DNA from: Microbacterium sp. SMR1
GTDB lineage: Bacteria; Actinomycetota; Actinomycetes; Actinomycetales; Microbacteriaceae
Length of the DNA: 64,000 bases
Assembly (NCBI RefSeq): GCF_003289625.1
Contig: NZ_QMBN01000002.1
Span: 178,241 to 242,240 of the forward strand
Direction: 5' to 3'
In this document: in pieces, positions 8,054-19,421 of the stretch
How positions within the stretch are numbered: the first letter of the stretch is position 1
Layout of the letters: each line of letters opens with the position of its first letter
Notes under the pieces: generated by a model
Told to the model about the DNA's origin: nothing
What the model saw: the letters and a program-made list of their open reading frames with translations, nothing else
Database searches by the model: none
Translations under genes and position numbers: made by a program

Positions 8054-9463
8054 TTGGCTCAGCACGATCTCCCGGACGTACCGGTGTGGAACGCGGTCCT
8101 CGACCTGCTCGCCGACGATGACCGGGTGACCCCGCAGATGCAGGGGTTCCTGAGTCTCGCTGTGGCTCAGGGCGTGATGGGGGGAACGCTCTACCTCGAC
8201 GTTCCGAACGACCTCACCGCCGCCCAGCTCAACAAGCGCCTGCGCCAGCCGATCATGGAAGCGCTCGCACACGTCCATGTCGACCCCGGTGCCTCGAGCT
8301 ACCGCGTCGTCGTCAACCCGGAGCTCGCCGACGCGCACCTCACGGCGCCGATCCCGGTTCAGTCCGCGGCTGCGCCGGCACCGCTGCGGCCGGCCGGCGA
8401 GGAATACGTCGAAGCCCCCGTCTCCACCTCGCGCCACGACACCCGGCTGAACCCGAAGTACACGTTCGACAACTTCGTGATCGGGCAGTCCAACCGCTTC
8501 GCCCACGCGGCTGCGGTCGCCGTGGCCGAGGCTCCCGCCAAGGCCTACAACCCGCTCTTCATCTACGGCGACTCGGGGCTCGGCAAGACGCATCTCCTCC
8601 ACGCGATCGGCGACTACGCGCTCAACCTGTACACCGGCATCCGTGTCAGGTACGTGTCGAGCGAGGAGTTCACCAACGACTTCATCAACTCGATCGCCAA
8701 CAACCGCGGCTCGGCCTTCCAGGCGCGCTACCGCGAGGTCGACATCCTGCTGATCGACGACATCCAGTTCCTGCAGGGTCGCGCCGAGACGCAGGAAGCG
8801 TTCTTCCACACGTTCAACACCCTCCACGATCACGACAAGCAGGTCGTGATCACGAGCGACGTTCCCCCTCGCCACCTCACCGGCTTCGAGGACCGCATGC
8901 GGAGTCGCTTCGAGTGGGGCCTGATCACCGACGTGCAGGCACCCGACCTCGAGACCCGCATCGCGATTCTGCGCAAGAAGGCGCAGTCCGAGCGCCTCCT
9001 CGTCCCCGACGACGTCCTCGAGTACATCGCAACGAAGGTCTCGTCGAACATCCGCGAGCTCGAAGGCGCGCTCATCCGCGTGTCGGCGTTCGCGAGCCTC
9101 AACCGGTCCAACCTCGACATCTCCCTCGCGCAGACCGTGCTGCGCGACATCGTGGATCAGGATGACGCGAACGTCATCTCCCCGACCGACATCATCACGG
9201 CGACCGCGCAGTACTTCCGACTGTCTGTCGACGATCTGTACGGTTCGAGCCGTTCGCAGGCCGTGGCCACCGCACGACAGATCGCCATGTACCTCTGCCG
9301 CGAGCGCACGAGCCTGTCGCTGCCCAAGATCGGTCAGCTCTTCGGCAACCGCGACCACACCACCGTGATGTACGCCTACAAGAAGATCAGCGAGCTCATG
9401 AAGGAGCGCCGCTCGATCTACAACCAGGTCTCCGAGATCACGTCGCAGCTCGGCCGACGCTGA
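8054..9463 (+). CDS. dnaA: Chromosomal replication initiator DnaA
   Basis: AAA+ ATPase that binds DnaA boxes and melts oriC. The N-terminal domain begins [15 protein letters not shown]. Walker [10 protein letters not shown] lies at about residue 172, Walker B reads LLIDDIQFL, and the C-terminal DNA-binding signature is [16 protein letters not shown] prefer the TTG at 8054 (469 residues) because GGGGGAA lies just upstream. The frame is also open from a TTG at 8006 and a GTG at 8021, but these have no ribosome binding site and lie in the DnaA-box region. The gene is followed by the oriC interval and dnaN. Confidence 0.95.
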   Translation: MAQHDLPDVPVWNAVLDLLADDDRVTPQMQGFLSLAVAQGVMGGTLYLDVPNDLTAAQLNKRLRQPIMEALAHVHVDPGASSYRVVVNPELADAHLTAPIPVQSAAAPAPLRPAGEEYVEAPVSTSRHDTRLNPKYTFDNFVIGQSNRFAHAAAVAVAEAPAKAYNPLFIYGDSGLGKTHLLHAIGDYALNLYTGIRVRYVSSEEFTNDFINSIANNRGSAFQARYREVDILLIDDIQFLQGRAETQEAFFHTFNTLHDHDKQVVITSDVPPRHLTGFEDRMRSRFEWGLITDVQAPDLETRIAILRKKAQSERLLVPDDVLEYIATKVSSNIRELEGALIRVSAFASLNRSNLDISLAQTVLRDIVDQDDANVISPTDIITATAQYFRLSVDDLYGSSRSQAVATARQIAMYLCRERTSLSLPKIGQLFGNRDHTTVMYAYKKISELMKERRSIYNQVSEITSQLGRR

Positions 9464-9856
9464 GCTCAGCTTGACAGGGGTCGCGCGACGCCCGATCATG
9501 CCGTTCTGCACAGTGTGGAAAACCTGTGGATAACTTCGATTCGTCGTCGAAGAGTTGTGAACGAATCACACATCTCCTGTGGATCGCCGCTCGACAGCGA
9601 TCCGAGCGCGGCCGACGTCATCCCACGATCATCCGCAGCCGGCTCACAAGTTACATCCGTGTGGTTCCCGTGTCCCGACTGGTATCCACCGAGTTGTCCA
9701 CAGTTTCCACAGCGGAGATGAAGAAGACAGTTACATCTAGAGAATTTGCGATTCGATCACCTCGACGGCGGTGAGGCCGGTCGCAACCGTGCTTCGGGAA
9801 CCGCTCGGGTTGGGCACTAGCATGGGAGAGCTTTCATCCACGACAAGGGAGCGCCA
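9464..9856. other. Candidate origin of replication (oriC), dnaA-dnaN interval
   Basis: There is no gene in these 393 bp. It holds a perfect reverse DnaA box TGTGGATAA at 9525-9533, and near matches TGTGGAAAA (9514-9522), TGTGGATCG (9578-9586), GTATCCACC (9682-9690), TTGTCCACA (9694-9702) and GTTTCCACA (9703-9711). An AT-richer stretch at about 9719-9760 beside the rightmost boxes is a candidate unwinding element. Location between dnaA and dnaN, and box density, support oriC. A skew plot would confirm it. Confidence 0.85.
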
Positions 9857-10996
9857 GTGAAGTTCCAGGTCAATCGCGACGTCTTCAGCGAGGCTGTGTC
9901 GTTCGTCGTGAAGCTCCTCCCCCAGCGCAACCCGCAGCCGATCCTCGCGGGTGTGCTGATCGAAGCCACCGAGGCGGGTCTCTCGCTGTCGGCGTTCGAC
10001 TACGAGGCGTCCGCACGCACGACGATCGAGGCCACCGTCGACGACCCGGGCACGATCCTCGTGCACGGTCGTCTGCTGTCGGAGATCGCCAGCCGCCTGC
10101 CGAACGCGCCGATCCAGATCGCCGTCGACGACGACGGGATCCTCCTCACCTGTGGATCCGCGCGCTTCACACTCGCATCGATGCCGGTACAGGAATATCC
10201 CGCGATCCCCGAGGTCTCGGGCGAATCGGGTGTCGTGCCGGCCGAGGACTTCGCCACGGCGATCTCGCAGGTGGCCTTCGCAGCATCGCGCGATGACGTG
10301 ACTCCCGTGCTCACCGGCGTTCAGCTCGAGGTGAGCGGCACCCAGCTCAGCCTCGTCGCCACCGACCGTTACCGCGTGGCGCTCCGCGACATCCCGTTCG
10401 ACAGCGGGATCGTCGCCGATGAGAACACCACCACCGCGCTCGTCCCGGCGCGCACACTCACCGAGGTGGGTAAGACGTTCGCCCACTCCGGCGACATCAC
10501 GGTGTCGTTCTCCGGTTCCGGCGACCGCGAGATCATCGCCTTCACCGCCGGCAACAAGACGGTCACGTCGTTGCTCATCAAGGGGAACTTCCCGCCGGTC
10601 CGCCGCCTGTTCCCCGAGGCGACCGACCACCACGCCGTCGTCAACACCGGTGAGCTCATCGAAGCCGTGCGGCGTGTCGCCCTCGTGCTCGACCGTTCGG
10701 CTCCGCTGCGTTTCACGTTCGGCGCCGACGGGGTCTCGATGGATGCGTCGGGAACCGAGCAGGCACGCGCGACCGAGTCGGTCGACGCGACGCTGACGGG
10801 CGAGGAGGTCGTCATCGGCCTGAACCCGCAGTACCTGCTCGAGGCGCTCGCGGCCGTGAAGAGCGAGTTCACGCGCGTCACCTTCACCTCGAGCGAGAAC
10901 GCGAACAAGCTCAGCCCGATTCTCATCACCCCGCAGACCTCGGGCGGCGTGGAGTCGTTCAAGTACCTGCTGCAGCCCAACCTCCTCCTGCGCTGA
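9857..10996 (+). CDS. dnaN: DNA polymerase III sliding clamp (beta subunit)
   Basis: Ring-forming processivity clamp for DNA polymerase III. The 379-residue protein has the three repeated clamp domains and starts MKFQVNRDVFSEAVSFVVK. The C-terminus SPILITP...FKYLLQPNLLLR is typical of the family and includes the hydrophobic peptide-binding pocket region. GTG start at 9857, with AAGGGAG 5 bases upstream. It lies between oriC and recF, in the usual order. Nothing unusual is seen in length. Confidence 0.97.
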   Translation: MKFQVNRDVFSEAVSFVVKLLPQRNPQPILAGVLIEATEAGLSLSAFDYEASARTTIEATVDDPGTILVHGRLLSEIASRLPNAPIQIAVDDDGILLTCGSARFTLASMPVQEYPAIPEVSGESGVVPAEDFATAISQVAFAASRDDVTPVLTGVQLEVSGTQLSLVATDRYRVALRDIPFDSGIVADENTTTALVPARTLTEVGKTFAHSGDITVSFSGSGDREIIAFTAGNKTVTSLLIKGNFPPVRRLFPEATDHHAVVNTGELIEAVRRVALVLDRSAPLRFTFGADGVSMDASGTEQARATESVDATLTGEEVVIGLNPQYLLEALAAVKSEFTRVTFTSSENANKLSPILITPQTSGGVESFKYLLQPNLLLR

Positions 10997-11054
10997 TCGC
11001 CCCCAGCACGACCACCTCGGTGGGACTGTCGGAGACGAGAACTAGGGTGATCTG

Positions 11055-12221
11055 ATGATCGTGGAGCAGCTGAGCCTGGTGGACTTCCGCAACTACGCGG
11101 CTGCCGAGCTCTCTCTCGCTCCCGGCGCGAACGTGTTCGTCGGGCGCAACGGTCAGGGAAAGACGAATCTCGCCGAGGCGATCGGCTACTTCGCGACGCT
11201 CGGTTCCCATCGAGTGTCGCAGGACGCACCCATGGTGCGCGACGGCGCGGATGCCGCCTTCGTCCGAGCCCGGCTCGCTCACGGTCAGCGACGGGTGCAG
11301 CTCGAGGCGCAGCTCAATCGCACCGGCTCCAACAAGGCTCGCGTCAACGGTTCGCCCGTGCGTACGGCGGAACTCCCCCGCTACGCGCAGGTCGTCCTCT
11401 TCGCACCGGAAGACCTGCAGATCGTGCGCGGTGACCCGTCGGCGCGCCGGCGATTCGCCGATCAGCTCCTCATTCAGCGTGCCCCACGGCTTGCGGGCGT
11501 CCTCGCGGACTACGACCGCGTGCTCAAGCAACGCAACGCCCTGTTGAAATCCGCCCGTGCCCGCGGTGTCCGTGGAGACGGGCTCTCGACACTCGAGGTA
11601 TGGGACGACAAGCTCGTCTCGCTCGGCACCGACGTCATCCGGGCCCGTCTGCGACTGGCATCCGAACTCGCCGGCCCGGTCGCCCGCGCCTACACCGCCA
11701 TCGCCGGTGCCGACCATCGACCCCAACTCCAGTGGGCGCTCTCCGTCGGCGGAGCCGATCCGGAAGAGGACGACTCACCTGCCGACGCCGGCATCGCCGA
11801 CGCGGCGGCGATCGAGCAGCTCTTCCGCACCGCCCTCGCCGATCGTCGCAGCGCGGAGCTCGACCGCGGCATCACGCTCGTCGGCCCGCACCGCGACGAC
11901 CTGATCCTGCGCATCCGCGATCTTCCGGTGAAGGGCTACGCGTCGCACGGCGAATCGTGGTCCGTCGCCCTCTCCCTCCGCCTCGCGTCGGCCGAGCTGC
12001 TGCGCGCGGAGTCGACGCTGGGCGACCCCATCGTGATCCTGGACGACGTCTTCGCCGAGCTCGATGCTGATCGGCGCGCGCGCCTGGCCGGCATCGTCGC
12101 CGACTACGAACAGGTCATCGTGACGGCGGCGGTCTCCGAAGACGTTCCGCTCGGTCTGCGTGCGCGCACCGTTCGGGTCGAGGCGGGCACGCTGCACGAG
12201 GGTTCCGATGCTGCCGTCTGA
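11055..12221 (+). CDS. recF: DNA replication/repair protein RecF
   Basis: SMC-like ATPase that helps load RecA at gaps and stalled forks. The 388-residue protein begins MIVEQLSLVDFRNYAAAEL, with Walker A GRNGQGKTNLAEAI at about residue 32 and the ABC-type distal motif VILDDVFAELDADRR. It lies 58 bp after dnaN. The last 14 bp overlap the DciA-like gene, so the two are probably translated from one mRNA. Length is normal for actinobacterial RecF. Confidence 0.96.
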   Translation: MIVEQLSLVDFRNYAAAELSLAPGANVFVGRNGQGKTNLAEAIGYFATLGSHRVSQDAPMVRDGADAAFVRARLAHGQRRVQLEAQLNRTGSNKARVNGSPVRTAELPRYAQVVLFAPEDLQIVRGDPSARRRFADQLLIQRAPRLAGVLADYDRVLKQRNALLKSARARGVRGDGLSTLEVWDDKLVSLGTDVIRARLRLASELAGPVARAYTAIAGADHRPQLQWALSVGGADPEEDDSPADAGIADAAAIEQLFRTALADRRSAELDRGITLVGPHRDDLILRIRDLPVKGYASHGESWSVALSLRLASAELLRAESTLGDPIVILDDVFAELDADRRARLAGIVADYEQVIVTAAVSEDVPLGLRARTVRVEAGTLHEGSDAAV

Positions 12222-12696
12222 CGAAGCGCCGGAGACGATCTCCACGTATCTGCGTCTGCGCGGGCTCGAGCCCTCGGGCCGATGGAAGAAGCGCCGTCGG
12301 CAGCGGACGGACGACGACGAGAACCAGCCCTTCACGTCCGGACGCGACCCCAAGGGACTCGGTGACGTCATCGCCGACCTCACTCGTCAGGCCGGGTGGG
12401 ATGCCCAGCTCTCCCGCGAGGATCTCGTGCTGCGCTGGGCGGAGGTCGCCGGCGAGGAGACCGCGCGCCACGCATCCCCCGTCGCGCTCTCCGACGGCGT
12501 GCTCACCGTGCAGTGCGACTCGACGGCGTGGGCGAAGAACCTCCATCTGATGCGGACGGTGATCACGACGCAGCTCGTGAAAGCGTTCCCACAGTCGGGT
12601 GTCGAGTCGGTGCGTTTCGTAGGCCCGGACGTCCCCTCCTGGAAATGGGGCCCCAGAGCCGTTCCAGGCCGTGGCCCTCGCGATACCTACGGATGA
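12208..12696 (+). CDS. DUF721 (DciA-like) protein
   Basis: A 162-residue protein with a basic, disordered N-terminal half. A C-terminal DUF721 fold covers about residues 45-140, including LVLRWAEVAGEETARHASPV and LTVQCDSTAWAKNL. DUF721 corresponds to the DciA family of replicative helicase loaders or operators, so a role in loading DnaB at oriC is plausible from family knowledge. I chose the ATG at 12208, which overlaps the recF end by 14 bp and has GAGGG upstream. The conserved place between recF and gyrB matches mycobacteria. Confidence 0.88.
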   Translation: MLPSDEAPETISTYLRLRGLEPSGRWKKRRRQRTDDDENQPFTSGRDPKGLGDVIADLTRQAGWDAQLSREDLVLRWAEVAGEETARHASPVALSDGVLTVQCDSTAWAKNLHLMRTVITTQLVKAFPQSGVESVRFVGPDVPSWKWGPRAVPGRGPRDTYG

Positions 12697-12819
12697 GCCA
12701 CGTCCCCAGTCATCGAATCCGACTTTCGTTCGCCATACGGGCGCTGAGGGCCGCGTGAGAGCGCCCGAACGGGTAGACTGAGCGGGACTGACCGAACCGA
12801 TGTGGAGCGCTCGAAACCT

Positions 12820-14877
12820 ATGACGTCTCAGAATCCCGACAGCGTTCCCGAAGACCCCGAAACCCCCGATTCGGCTGAGGAGACCTCGGCGAAGGTGCCC
12901 AACGAGTACGGCGCCGACGCGATCCAGGTGCTCGAAGGCCTCGAGGCGGTGCGGAAGCGTCCGGGAATGTACATCGGATCCACGGGTGAGCGTGGTCTGC
13001 ACCACCTCGTCTACGAAATCGTCGACAACGCGGTCGATGAGGCGCTGGCCGGCTACTGCGACACGATCCACGTGACGATCCTCGAAGACGGTGGGCTCCG
13101 GGTGGTCGACAACGGCCGCGGTATCCCGGTGGACCCCCACGCCTCCGATCCGACGAAGTCGACCGTCGAGGTCGTGCTGACCGTCCTGCACGCCGGTGGA
13201 AAGTTCGGCGGCGGCGGCTACGCCGTTTCCGGTGGACTGCACGGCGTCGGATCGTCGGTCGTCAACGCGCTCTCGACGCGCTTCGAGGTCGAGATCAAGC
13301 GTCAAGGATCGGTCTGGCGCCAGACGTTCGCCGACGGCGGCAAGCCGCAGGCTCCCCTGGCGAAGGGCGAAAACAGCGACGAGACCGGAACGACCGTCAC
13401 CTTCTGGCCCGACGGCGACATCTTCGAGACGATCTTGTTCGATTACGACACTCTTCGCACGCGCTTCCAGCAGACCGCATTCCTCAACAAGGGGCTGCGG
13501 ATCACGCTGACCGACGAGCGTCCCGAGGCGGCCGTGGTCGTCGATCTCGACGAGGGTGGCTCCGAGTCGCAGCAGCGTCACGACGACTTCCACTACGAGC
13601 GCGGCCTCGTCGATTACGTCGAGTACCTGAACAAGCTGCGCAAGACCGAGGTGGTCAACGACGAGATCATCGAGATCGAGTCCGAGGACACCGTGCGCCA
13701 CATCTCGCTCGAGCTCGCGATGCAGTGGACCACGAGCTACACCGAGAACGTGTTCACCTTCGCGAACACGATCAACACGCACGAGGGCGGTACCCACGAA
13801 GAGGGTTTCCGGGCGGCGCTGACGACGCGCGTCAACGCCTACGCGCGCGATAAGGGCCTCCTCAAGGAGAAGGACGACAACCTCACCGGTGACGACATCC
13901 GCGAGGGACTCACCGCCGTCATCTCCGTCAAGCTCTCCGAGCCGCAGTTCGAGGGTCAGACCAAGACGAAGCTCGGCAACACCGAGGCGAAGGCGTTCGT
14001 CCAGAAGATCGTCGGCGACCAGCTGACGGACTGGCTCGACCGCAACCCCGCCCAGGCCAAGCGCGTCATCATGAAGGCGGTGGATGCCGCGACCGCGCGT
14101 CTCGCCGCGCGCAAGGCCCGCGAGACCGCCCGCCGCAAGAGCGTCTTCGAGTCGGCGTCGATGCCCGACAAGCTCAAGGACTGCACGAGCAAGGACCCGT
14201 CGATCTCCGAGATCTTCCTCGTCGAGGGTGACTCGGCCGGCGGTTCGGCTGTGCGCGGCCGTGACCCCGAGACGCAGGCGATCCTCTCGCTGCGCGGCAA
14301 GGTGCTGAACGTCGAGAAGGCGCGGCTCGATCGTGCTCTCGGCAACAACGAGATCCAGGCGATCATCTCGGCGTTCGGAACCGGCATCGGCGAGGACTTC
14401 GCCGTCGAGAAGGCGCGGTACCACAAGATCGTGCTGATGGCGGATGCCGATGTCGACGGGCAGCACATCACGACGCTGCTGCTGACGCTGCTGTTCCGCT
14501 ACATGCGCGGGCTCATCGAAGCGGGTTATGTCTATCTGGCGATGCCGCCGCTGTACCGCCTGAAGTGGACGAATGCCGATCACGAGTACGTGTTCAGCGA
14601 CAAGGAGCGCGACGCTCTGCTCGCCGACGGGCTCGCCAACGGCAAGCGCATCCCCAAGGAATCCGGCATCCAGCGCTACAAGGGTCTCGGCGAGATGAAC
14701 CCGAAAGAGCTGTGGGAGACCACGATGGACCACAGCACCCGCACCCTGCGCCAGGTGACGATCGACGACGCGGCCGCCGCCGACGAGATCTTCTCGGTGC
14801 TCATGGGCGAAGACGTCGAGTCCCGCCGCACCTTCATCCAGCGCAACGCCAAGGACGTCCGCTTCCTCGACATCTGA
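12820..14877 (+). CDS. gyrB: DNA gyrase subunit B
   Basis: ATPase subunit of gyrase. The 685-residue protein has the GHKL ATP-binding motifs ([13 protein letters not shown] and [11 protein letters not shown]), the glycine-rich lid [19 protein letters not shown], and the TOPRIM motifs [10 protein letters not shown] and [13 protein letters not shown] used the ATG at 12820. A GTG at 12802 in frame would add six residues. It is preceded by a 123-bp intergenic region and followed 33 bp later by gyrA, so the two subunits are probably made together. Confidence 0.97.
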   Translation: MTSQNPDSVPEDPETPDSAEETSAKVPNEYGADAIQVLEGLEAVRKRPGMYIGSTGERGLHHLVYEIVDNAVDEALAGYCDTIHVTILEDGGLRVVDNGRGIPVDPHASDPTKSTVEVVLTVLHAGGKFGGGGYAVSGGLHGVGSSVVNALSTRFEVEIKRQGSVWRQTFADGGKPQAPLAKGENSDETGTTVTFWPDGDIFETILFDYDTLRTRFQQTAFLNKGLRITLTDERPEAAVVVDLDEGGSESQQRHDDFHYERGLVDYVEYLNKLRKTEVVNDEIIEIESEDTVRHISLELAMQWTTSYTENVFTFANTINTHEGGTHEEGFRAALTTRVNAYARDKGLLKEKDDNLTGDDIREGLTAVISVKLSEPQFEGQTKTKLGNTEAKAFVQKIVGDQLTDWLDRNPAQAKRVIMKAVDAATARLAARKARETARRKSVFESASMPDKLKDCTSKDPSISEIFLVEGDSAGGSAVRGRDPETQAILSLRGKVLNVEKARLDRALGNNEIQAIISAFGTGIGEDFAVEKARYHKIVLMADADVDGQHITTLLLTLLFRYMRGLIEAGYVYLAMPPLYRLKWTNADHEYVFSDKERDALLADGLANGKRIPKESGIQRYKGLGEMNPKELWETTMDHSTRTLRQVTIDDAAAADEIFSVLMGEDVESRRTFIQRNAKDVRFLDI

Positions 14878-14910
14878 TCGAGCCGAGCGACATCGAGAAA
14901 CTGAGAACGT

Positions 14911-17490
14911 ATGTCTGACGAAGAACGTCCCGACCTCACGCCTGCCCACAACCACGGCAACATCGACCAGGTCGACCTCCAGGTCGAGATGCAGCGGAGC
15001 TACCTCGACTACGCGATGAGCGTCATCGTGGGGCGTGCGCTCCCCCGCGTCGAGGACGGGCTCAAGCCGGTGCACCGCCGTGTCATCTACGGCATGTACG
15101 ACGGCGGCTACCGCCCCGACAAGAGCTACTCGAAGTGCGCCCGCGTCGTCGGTGAGGTCATGGGTCAGTACCACCCGCACGGCGACAGCGCGATCTACGA
15201 CGCGCTGGTCCGCCTCGTGCAGCCGTGGTCGCTGCGGTACCCGCTCGCCGACGGGCAGGGAAACTTCGGCTCGCCGGGCAACCAGGGTGCTGCGGCCCCC
15301 CGGTACACCGAGACCAAGATGGCGGCCCTCGCCATGGAGATGGTCCGCGACATCGACGAAGACACCGTCGACTTCGAGGACAACTACGACGGCAAGACCC
15401 AGGAACCGGTCGTCCTTCCCTCGCGCTTCCCGAACCTGCTCGTCAACGGTTCGGTGGGTATCGCGGTCGGTATGGCCACGAACATCCCGCCGCACAACCT
15501 GCGCGAGGTCGCCGAGGGCGCACTGTGGTCGCTCGAGAACCCGGATGCGTCGCGCGAGGAACTCCTCGAAGCGCTGATGTCGCGCATCCACGGCCCCGAC
15601 TTCCCCACCGGGGCGCAGATCCTCGGCACGAAGGGCATCCGCGAGGCGTACCGCACCGGTCGCGGCTCGATCACGATGCGCGCTGTCGTCGAGGTCGAGG
15701 AGATTCAGGGCCGCAACTGCCTCGTCATCACCGAGCTGCCGTACCAGGTCAACCCCGACAACGTCGCGCTCAAGATCCGCGACCTCGCTCGTGACGGCAA
15801 GATCACCGGCATCGCCGACATCCGCGACGAGACGAGCGACCGCACGGGTCAGCGCCTCGTCGTCGTGCTCAAACGCGACGCCGTCGCGAAGGTCGTGCTG
15901 AACAACCTGTACAAGCACACGCAGCTGCAGGAGAACTTCGGCGCCAACATGCTGGCGATCGTCGACGGCGTGCCTCGCACGCTCCCGCTCGACGGATTCA
16001 TCTCGTACTGGATCACCCACCAGATCGAGGTCATCGTCCGCCGCACGCGCTACCGCCTCAACGAGGCCGAGAAGCGCATGCACATCCTGCGCGGATACCT
16101 CAAGGCGCTCGATGCCCTCGACGAGGTCATCGCGCTCATCCGCCGCTCCCCCACGGTCGAGGAAGCGCGAGAGGGACTGAAGGCCCTTCTCGACATCGAC
16201 GATCTGCAGGCCGACGCGATCCTGTCGATGCAGCTGCGCCGCCTCGCGGCGCTCGAGCGTCAGAAGATCATCGACGAGGCGACCGAGCTCGAGCTGAAGA
16301 TCGCCGACCTCAACGACATCCTCGCCACCCCCGCGCGTCAGCGCTCGATCATCGGCGAAGAGCTGACCGCGATCGTCGACAAGTACGGCGACGAGCGGCG
16401 CACGCACATCCTCCACGGGTTCGACGGCGACATGTCGATGGAAGACCTCATCCCCGAAGAGGAGATGGTGGTCACGGTGACCCGCGACGGGTACATCAAG
16501 CGCACGCGGAGCGACAACTACCGCTCGCAGCACCGAGGCGGCAAGGGAGTCAAGGGCGCCCAGCTGCGCGCGGACGACGTCGTCGAGCACTTCTTCGTCA
16601 CGACGACGCACCACTGGCTGCTGTTCTTCACGACGAAGGGCCGCGTCTACCGCACCAAGGCGTACGAGCTTCCCGAGGCCGGTCGCGATGCGAAGGGCCA
16701 GCACGTCGCCAACCTCCTCGCGCTTCAGCCGGGCGAGGAGATCGCGCAGATCCTCGACATCCGCGACTACGCCGCGGCGCAGTACCTGGTACTCGCGACC
16801 CGCGACGGCAAGGTCAAGAAGACCGCGCTGACCGAGTACGACACCAACCGCCAGGGCGGTGTCATCGCGATCCGCCTGCGCGGCCAGGACGACGAGGCCG
16901 GCGGCGACGAGCTCGTCAGCGCGCTGCTCGTCGACGAGGGCGACGACATCCTTCTCATCACGCGCAAGGGGATGTCGCTGCGCTTCGCGGCCACCGACGA
17001 CGCGTTGCGTCCGATGGGCCGATCGACCGAAGGTGTGAAGGGCATCTCGTTCCGTGAGGACGACAGCCTGCTGTCGGCATCGGTCGTGCGGGACGAGGGC
17101 TACGTGTTCGTCGTCACCGACGGCGGGTACGCCAAGCGCACGTCGGTCGACCAGTACCGCACCCAGAGCCGCGGCGGCTTGGGCATCAAGGTGGCCAAGC
17201 TGAACGACGATCGCGGGGTGCTCGCGGGCGGTCTCATCGTGTCGGAGACCGACGAGGTCCTCGTGGTTCTTGCCAGCGGCAAGGTGGTACGCTCCTCCGT
17301 GGCCGAGGTCCCGGCCAAGGGTCGCGACACCATGGGCGTCGTTTTCGCCCGGTTCGGTGACGACGACCGCATCCTCGCCATCGCCCGGAACGGTGAGCGT
17401 GGACTGACCGAAGACGCGGCATCCGAGGATGCCTCCGCCCCGGATGCACCCCCGTCCGCGGATACCGAAGAGAGTGGTTCTGACGCATGA
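14911..17490 (+). CDS. gyrA: DNA gyrase subunit A
   Basis: DNA cleavage and rejoining subunit of gyrase. The 859-residue protein has [15 protein letters not shown] at the N-terminus, the catalytic tyrosine in AAPRYTE, the quinolone region [10 protein letters not shown], and six-bladed C-terminal repeats. The GyrA box appears as [11 protein letters not shown]. The tail is acidic and rich in Asp/Ala/Ser, as is common in actinobacteria. Its stop overlaps the start of the DUF3566 gene (ATGA). Length is normal. Confidence 0.97.
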   Translation: MSDEERPDLTPAHNHGNIDQVDLQVEMQRSYLDYAMSVIVGRALPRVEDGLKPVHRRVIYGMYDGGYRPDKSYSKCARVVGEVMGQYHPHGDSAIYDALVRLVQPWSLRYPLADGQGNFGSPGNQGAAAPRYTETKMAALAMEMVRDIDEDTVDFEDNYDGKTQEPVVLPSRFPNLLVNGSVGIAVGMATNIPPHNLREVAEGALWSLENPDASREELLEALMSRIHGPDFPTGAQILGTKGIREAYRTGRGSITMRAVVEVEEIQGRNCLVITELPYQVNPDNVALKIRDLARDGKITGIADIRDETSDRTGQRLVVVLKRDAVAKVVLNNLYKHTQLQENFGANMLAIVDGVPRTLPLDGFISYWITHQIEVIVRRTRYRLNEAEKRMHILRGYLKALDALDEVIALIRRSPTVEEAREGLKALLDIDDLQADAILSMQLRRLAALERQKIIDEATELELKIADLNDILATPARQRSIIGEELTAIVDKYGDERRTHILHGFDGDMSMEDLIPEEEMVVTVTRDGYIKRTRSDNYRSQHRGGKGVKGAQLRADDVVEHFFVTTTHHWLLFFTTKGRVYRTKAYELPEAGRDAKGQHVANLLALQPGEEIAQILDIRDYAAAQYLVLATRDGKVKKTALTEYDTNRQGGVIAIRLRGQDDEAGGDELVSALLVDEGDDILLITRKGMSLRFAATDDALRPMGRSTEGVKGISFREDDSLLSASVVRDEGYVFVVTDGGYAKRTSVDQYRTQSRGGLGIKVAKLNDDRGVLAGGLIVSETDEVLVVLASGKVVRSSVAEVPAKGRDTMGVVFARFGDDDRILAIARNGERGLTEDAASEDASAPDAPPSADTEESGSDA

Positions 17491-17891
17491 GCACGGTCGC
17501 CGACAAACTCGCCAAGAAGTCCACGAGCAAGACCAGCGCGAAGCAGGTCCGCCTGCGCCTCGTCTACGTCGACTTCTGGTCGGCCGTGAAGCTGTCGTTC
17601 CTCGCCGCGGTGGCCCTGGCGATCGTGACGGTCGTCGCCACCTTCCTCGTCTTCATGGTGCTCAGCACCACCGGTCTCATCGACCGGGTGGACGAGCTGT
17701 TCGTGGCGTTCTCGAACGGTGACTTCTCCATCAAGCAGTTCCTCGACCTGCCGCAGGTCATGGCGTTCGCGGCCGTCGTCGCCATCCTCAACCTCATCGT
17801 CATCACGGTGCTGGGCGCTGTCGTTGCCGGCATCTACAACGTGATGGTCAAGGTCACCGGCGGACTGCTGGTCGGCTTCACCTCCAATTAG
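17487..17891 (+). CDS. DUF3566 transmembrane protein
   Basis: A 134-residue membrane protein with a basic N-terminus (about 25 residues, Lys/Ser-rich) and two long hydrophobic helices near residues 35-62 and 92-120. The segment [17 protein letters not shown] is typical of the actinobacterial DUF3566 family. The gene overlaps gyrA by 4 bp, the family's conserved location beside gyrA and the Ile/Ala tRNAs. The biochemical function is unknown. In mycobacteria the homologue has been linked to polar growth factors, but I cannot support that from this sequence. Confidence 0.88.
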   Translation: MSTVADKLAKKSTSKTSAKQVRLRLVYVDFWSAVKLSFLAAVALAIVTVVATFLVFMVLSTTGLIDRVDELFVAFSNGDFSIKQFLDLPQVMAFAAVVAILNLIVITVLGAVVAGIYNVMVKVTGGLLVGFTSN

Positions 17892-17952
17892 TAGATTCCC
17901 GGATCATCGGGTAAAGTCTTGGAGGTTGCCGGCGCGTGAAGCGCGTCGGTAC

Positions 17953-18026
17953 GGGGCTATAGCTCAGGCGGTTAGAGCGCTTCACTGATAATGAAGAGGT
18001 CCCAGGTTCAAGTCCTGGTAGCCCCA
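17953..18026 (+). tRNA. tRNA-Ile (anticodon GAT)
   Basis: A 74-nt cloverleaf. The acceptor arm GGGGCTA pairs with TAGCCCC, with discriminator A. The anticodon loop CTGATAA carries GAT, and the T arm has GGTTCAAGTCC. No encoded CCA. Confidence 0.97.
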
Positions 18027-18040
18027 CCCCGAACCCCCTC

Positions 18041-18113
18041 GGGGCCTTAGCTCAGCTGGTAGAGCGCCTGCTTTGCAAGCAGGATGTCAGGAGTTCGAAT
18101 CTCCTAGGCTCCA
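18041..18113 (+). tRNA. tRNA-Ala (anticodon TGC)
   Basis: A 73-nt cloverleaf. The acceptor GGGGCCT pairs with AGGCTCC (one G-U), with discriminator A. The anticodon loop CTTTGCAAG carries TGC, and the T loop has GTTCGAATC. It is 14 bp after tRNA-Ile. Confidence 0.97.
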
Positions 18114-18120
18114 CAGACAA

Positions 18121-18156
18121 GACGCCGGGTATCCGTTCACACGGATACCCGGCGTC
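18121..18156. terminator. Stem-loop terminator between tRNA-Ala and the protease gene
   Basis: A perfect 16-bp stem (18121-18136 with 18141-18156) with a TCAC loop is followed by CTGTTTT. It is placed to end the gyrase/tRNA transcripts and the convergent protease gene. Confidence 0.85.
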
Positions 18157-18177
18157 ACTGTTTTGCCGGCGTGTACG

Positions 18178-19290
18178 TCAGCGGGTGAGCAGCCTCAGGC
18201 CGTAGGCCTGGAGGATCTCGTTGACCGGCTGGAAGTACGTCGTGCCGCCGGTGCTGCAGTTGCCGGATCCACCGGAGGTGACGCCCTGCGCCTGACTTCC
18301 GGCGAGCAGCGAGCCGCCGGAATCACCGCGCTCGGCGCAGACCGACGTGCGGATGAGGCCCGAGACGGTGCCCTCCGCGTAGCGGACGCTGCTGTTGTAG
18401 GCCTGCACCTGACCGCAGTGCCAGCCGGTCGTGGAACCGGAGCGGCACACGGTCGCGCCCACGGCTGCGGGCGTCGATCCGGAGACGGCGACAGCGCCGC
18501 CTGCGTAGTCGGAGACGGTCCCGACGGGGGTGTGCGACGGCGTCGCGACCCAGGCGTAGTCATCGCCCGGGAAGCTCGAGCCGCGGAACGTCCCGTAGTT
18601 CGTCGACGCCCCCGCCCGGCCGCAGTGACCGGCCGTCACGAACCCGCCTTCGACGGCGAAGCCGACTGAGCAGCGCGAGGTGCCGTTGATCGTGTAGGCG
18701 ATGCCGCCCTGGATGGTCGCAAACGTCTCGGGAGCTTCCGCCGTGGTCTCGATGCGGACCGCGTCGGCGGGCGCTCCGATCTGCGCCGCGACCTCGGATG
18801 CTGCGGCATCCCCGAGGGTCTCGACCACCACCTGATTGGTGGTCACGTCGATCCACCACGACGTGACGTCTCCGATACCGCCGGACTCGGACAGACGGGC
18901 GGAGATCGCCTCGAGGTCGTCGATCGAATAGGTGACCTCGACCGGCACGGCGCCCACGCTCTCCGCCGCCTGCCGAGCCTCGGTGCTGGTCACGGCCGTG
19001 TAGACCGTGCGCGTCGACTCGTCGAGCCAGGAACCGGCGTATGCCGCCCCTGCCTCATCGGCGAGCGTTGCGGTCGTGGTGTTCGCGGCATCCTGGAACG
19101 CCAGGACGTCGAGCGCACCCGCGGCGTCCGTGCCGAGCTCTTCGGCCATCGCGGAGAGCAGACCGGGATCGACCGGGCCGGCACCGTCGTCAGGTCCGGG
19201 CGTCTGCGCCGACGCCGGAGCCGTCATGATGCTCGTGAATGCGAGGCTCAGGGCGGCGATGCCGAGAGCCGAACGGGTTGTTGCTTTCAC
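18178..19290 (-). CDS. Secreted S1-family serine protease (streptogrisin/alpha-lytic type)
   Basis: A 370-residue preproprotease. A signal peptide of about 30 residues ends near TAPASAQ. A pro-region of about 150 residues acts, by analogy with the family, as intramolecular chaperone and inhibitor. The chymotrypsin-fold catalytic domain begins near IQGGIAYTING. The catalytic residues are visible as His in TAGHC, Asp in DDYAWV and Ser in ERGDSGGSL, with paired cysteines. I chose the GTG at 19290 because AAGGA lies six bases upstream. The open frame continues far upstream without support. It is convergent with the tRNAs. Confidence 0.93.
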   Translation of the reverse strand: MKATTRSALGIAALSLAFTSIMTAPASAQTPGPDDGAGPVDPGLLSAMAEELGTDAAGALDVLAFQDAANTTTATLADEAGAAYAGSWLDESTRTVYTAVTSTEARQAAESVGAVPVEVTYSIDDLEAISARLSESGGIGDVTSWWIDVTTNQVVVETLGDAAASEVAAQIGAPADAVRIETTAEAPETFATIQGGIAYTINGTSRCSVGFAVEGGFVTAGHCGRAGASTNYGTFRGSSFPGDDYAWVATPSHTPVGTVSDYAGGAVAVSGSTPAAVGATVCRSGSTTGWHCGQVQAYNSSVRYAEGTVSGLIRTSVCAERGDSGGSLLAGSQAQGVTSGGSGNCSTGGTTYFQPVNEILQAYGLRLLTR

Positions 19291-19421
19291 GGGTTGTCCT
19301 TCCATCGGGGGGAATGAATGGTGGGTACCCACTGGCATCAAAGCATCCTCAGAGCCTTTTGCGAAGGGCCTGCCCGGAAACTTGGACGGAATGTAACAAA
19401 TCGCGCAACAATTGCGGTAGT

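Noticed and set aside
12115..16704. A very long minus-strand open frame of 1529 codons
   Set aside because: It is antisense to recF, gyrB and gyrA, with no domain, and its composition is that of a shadow of high-GC coding sequence.
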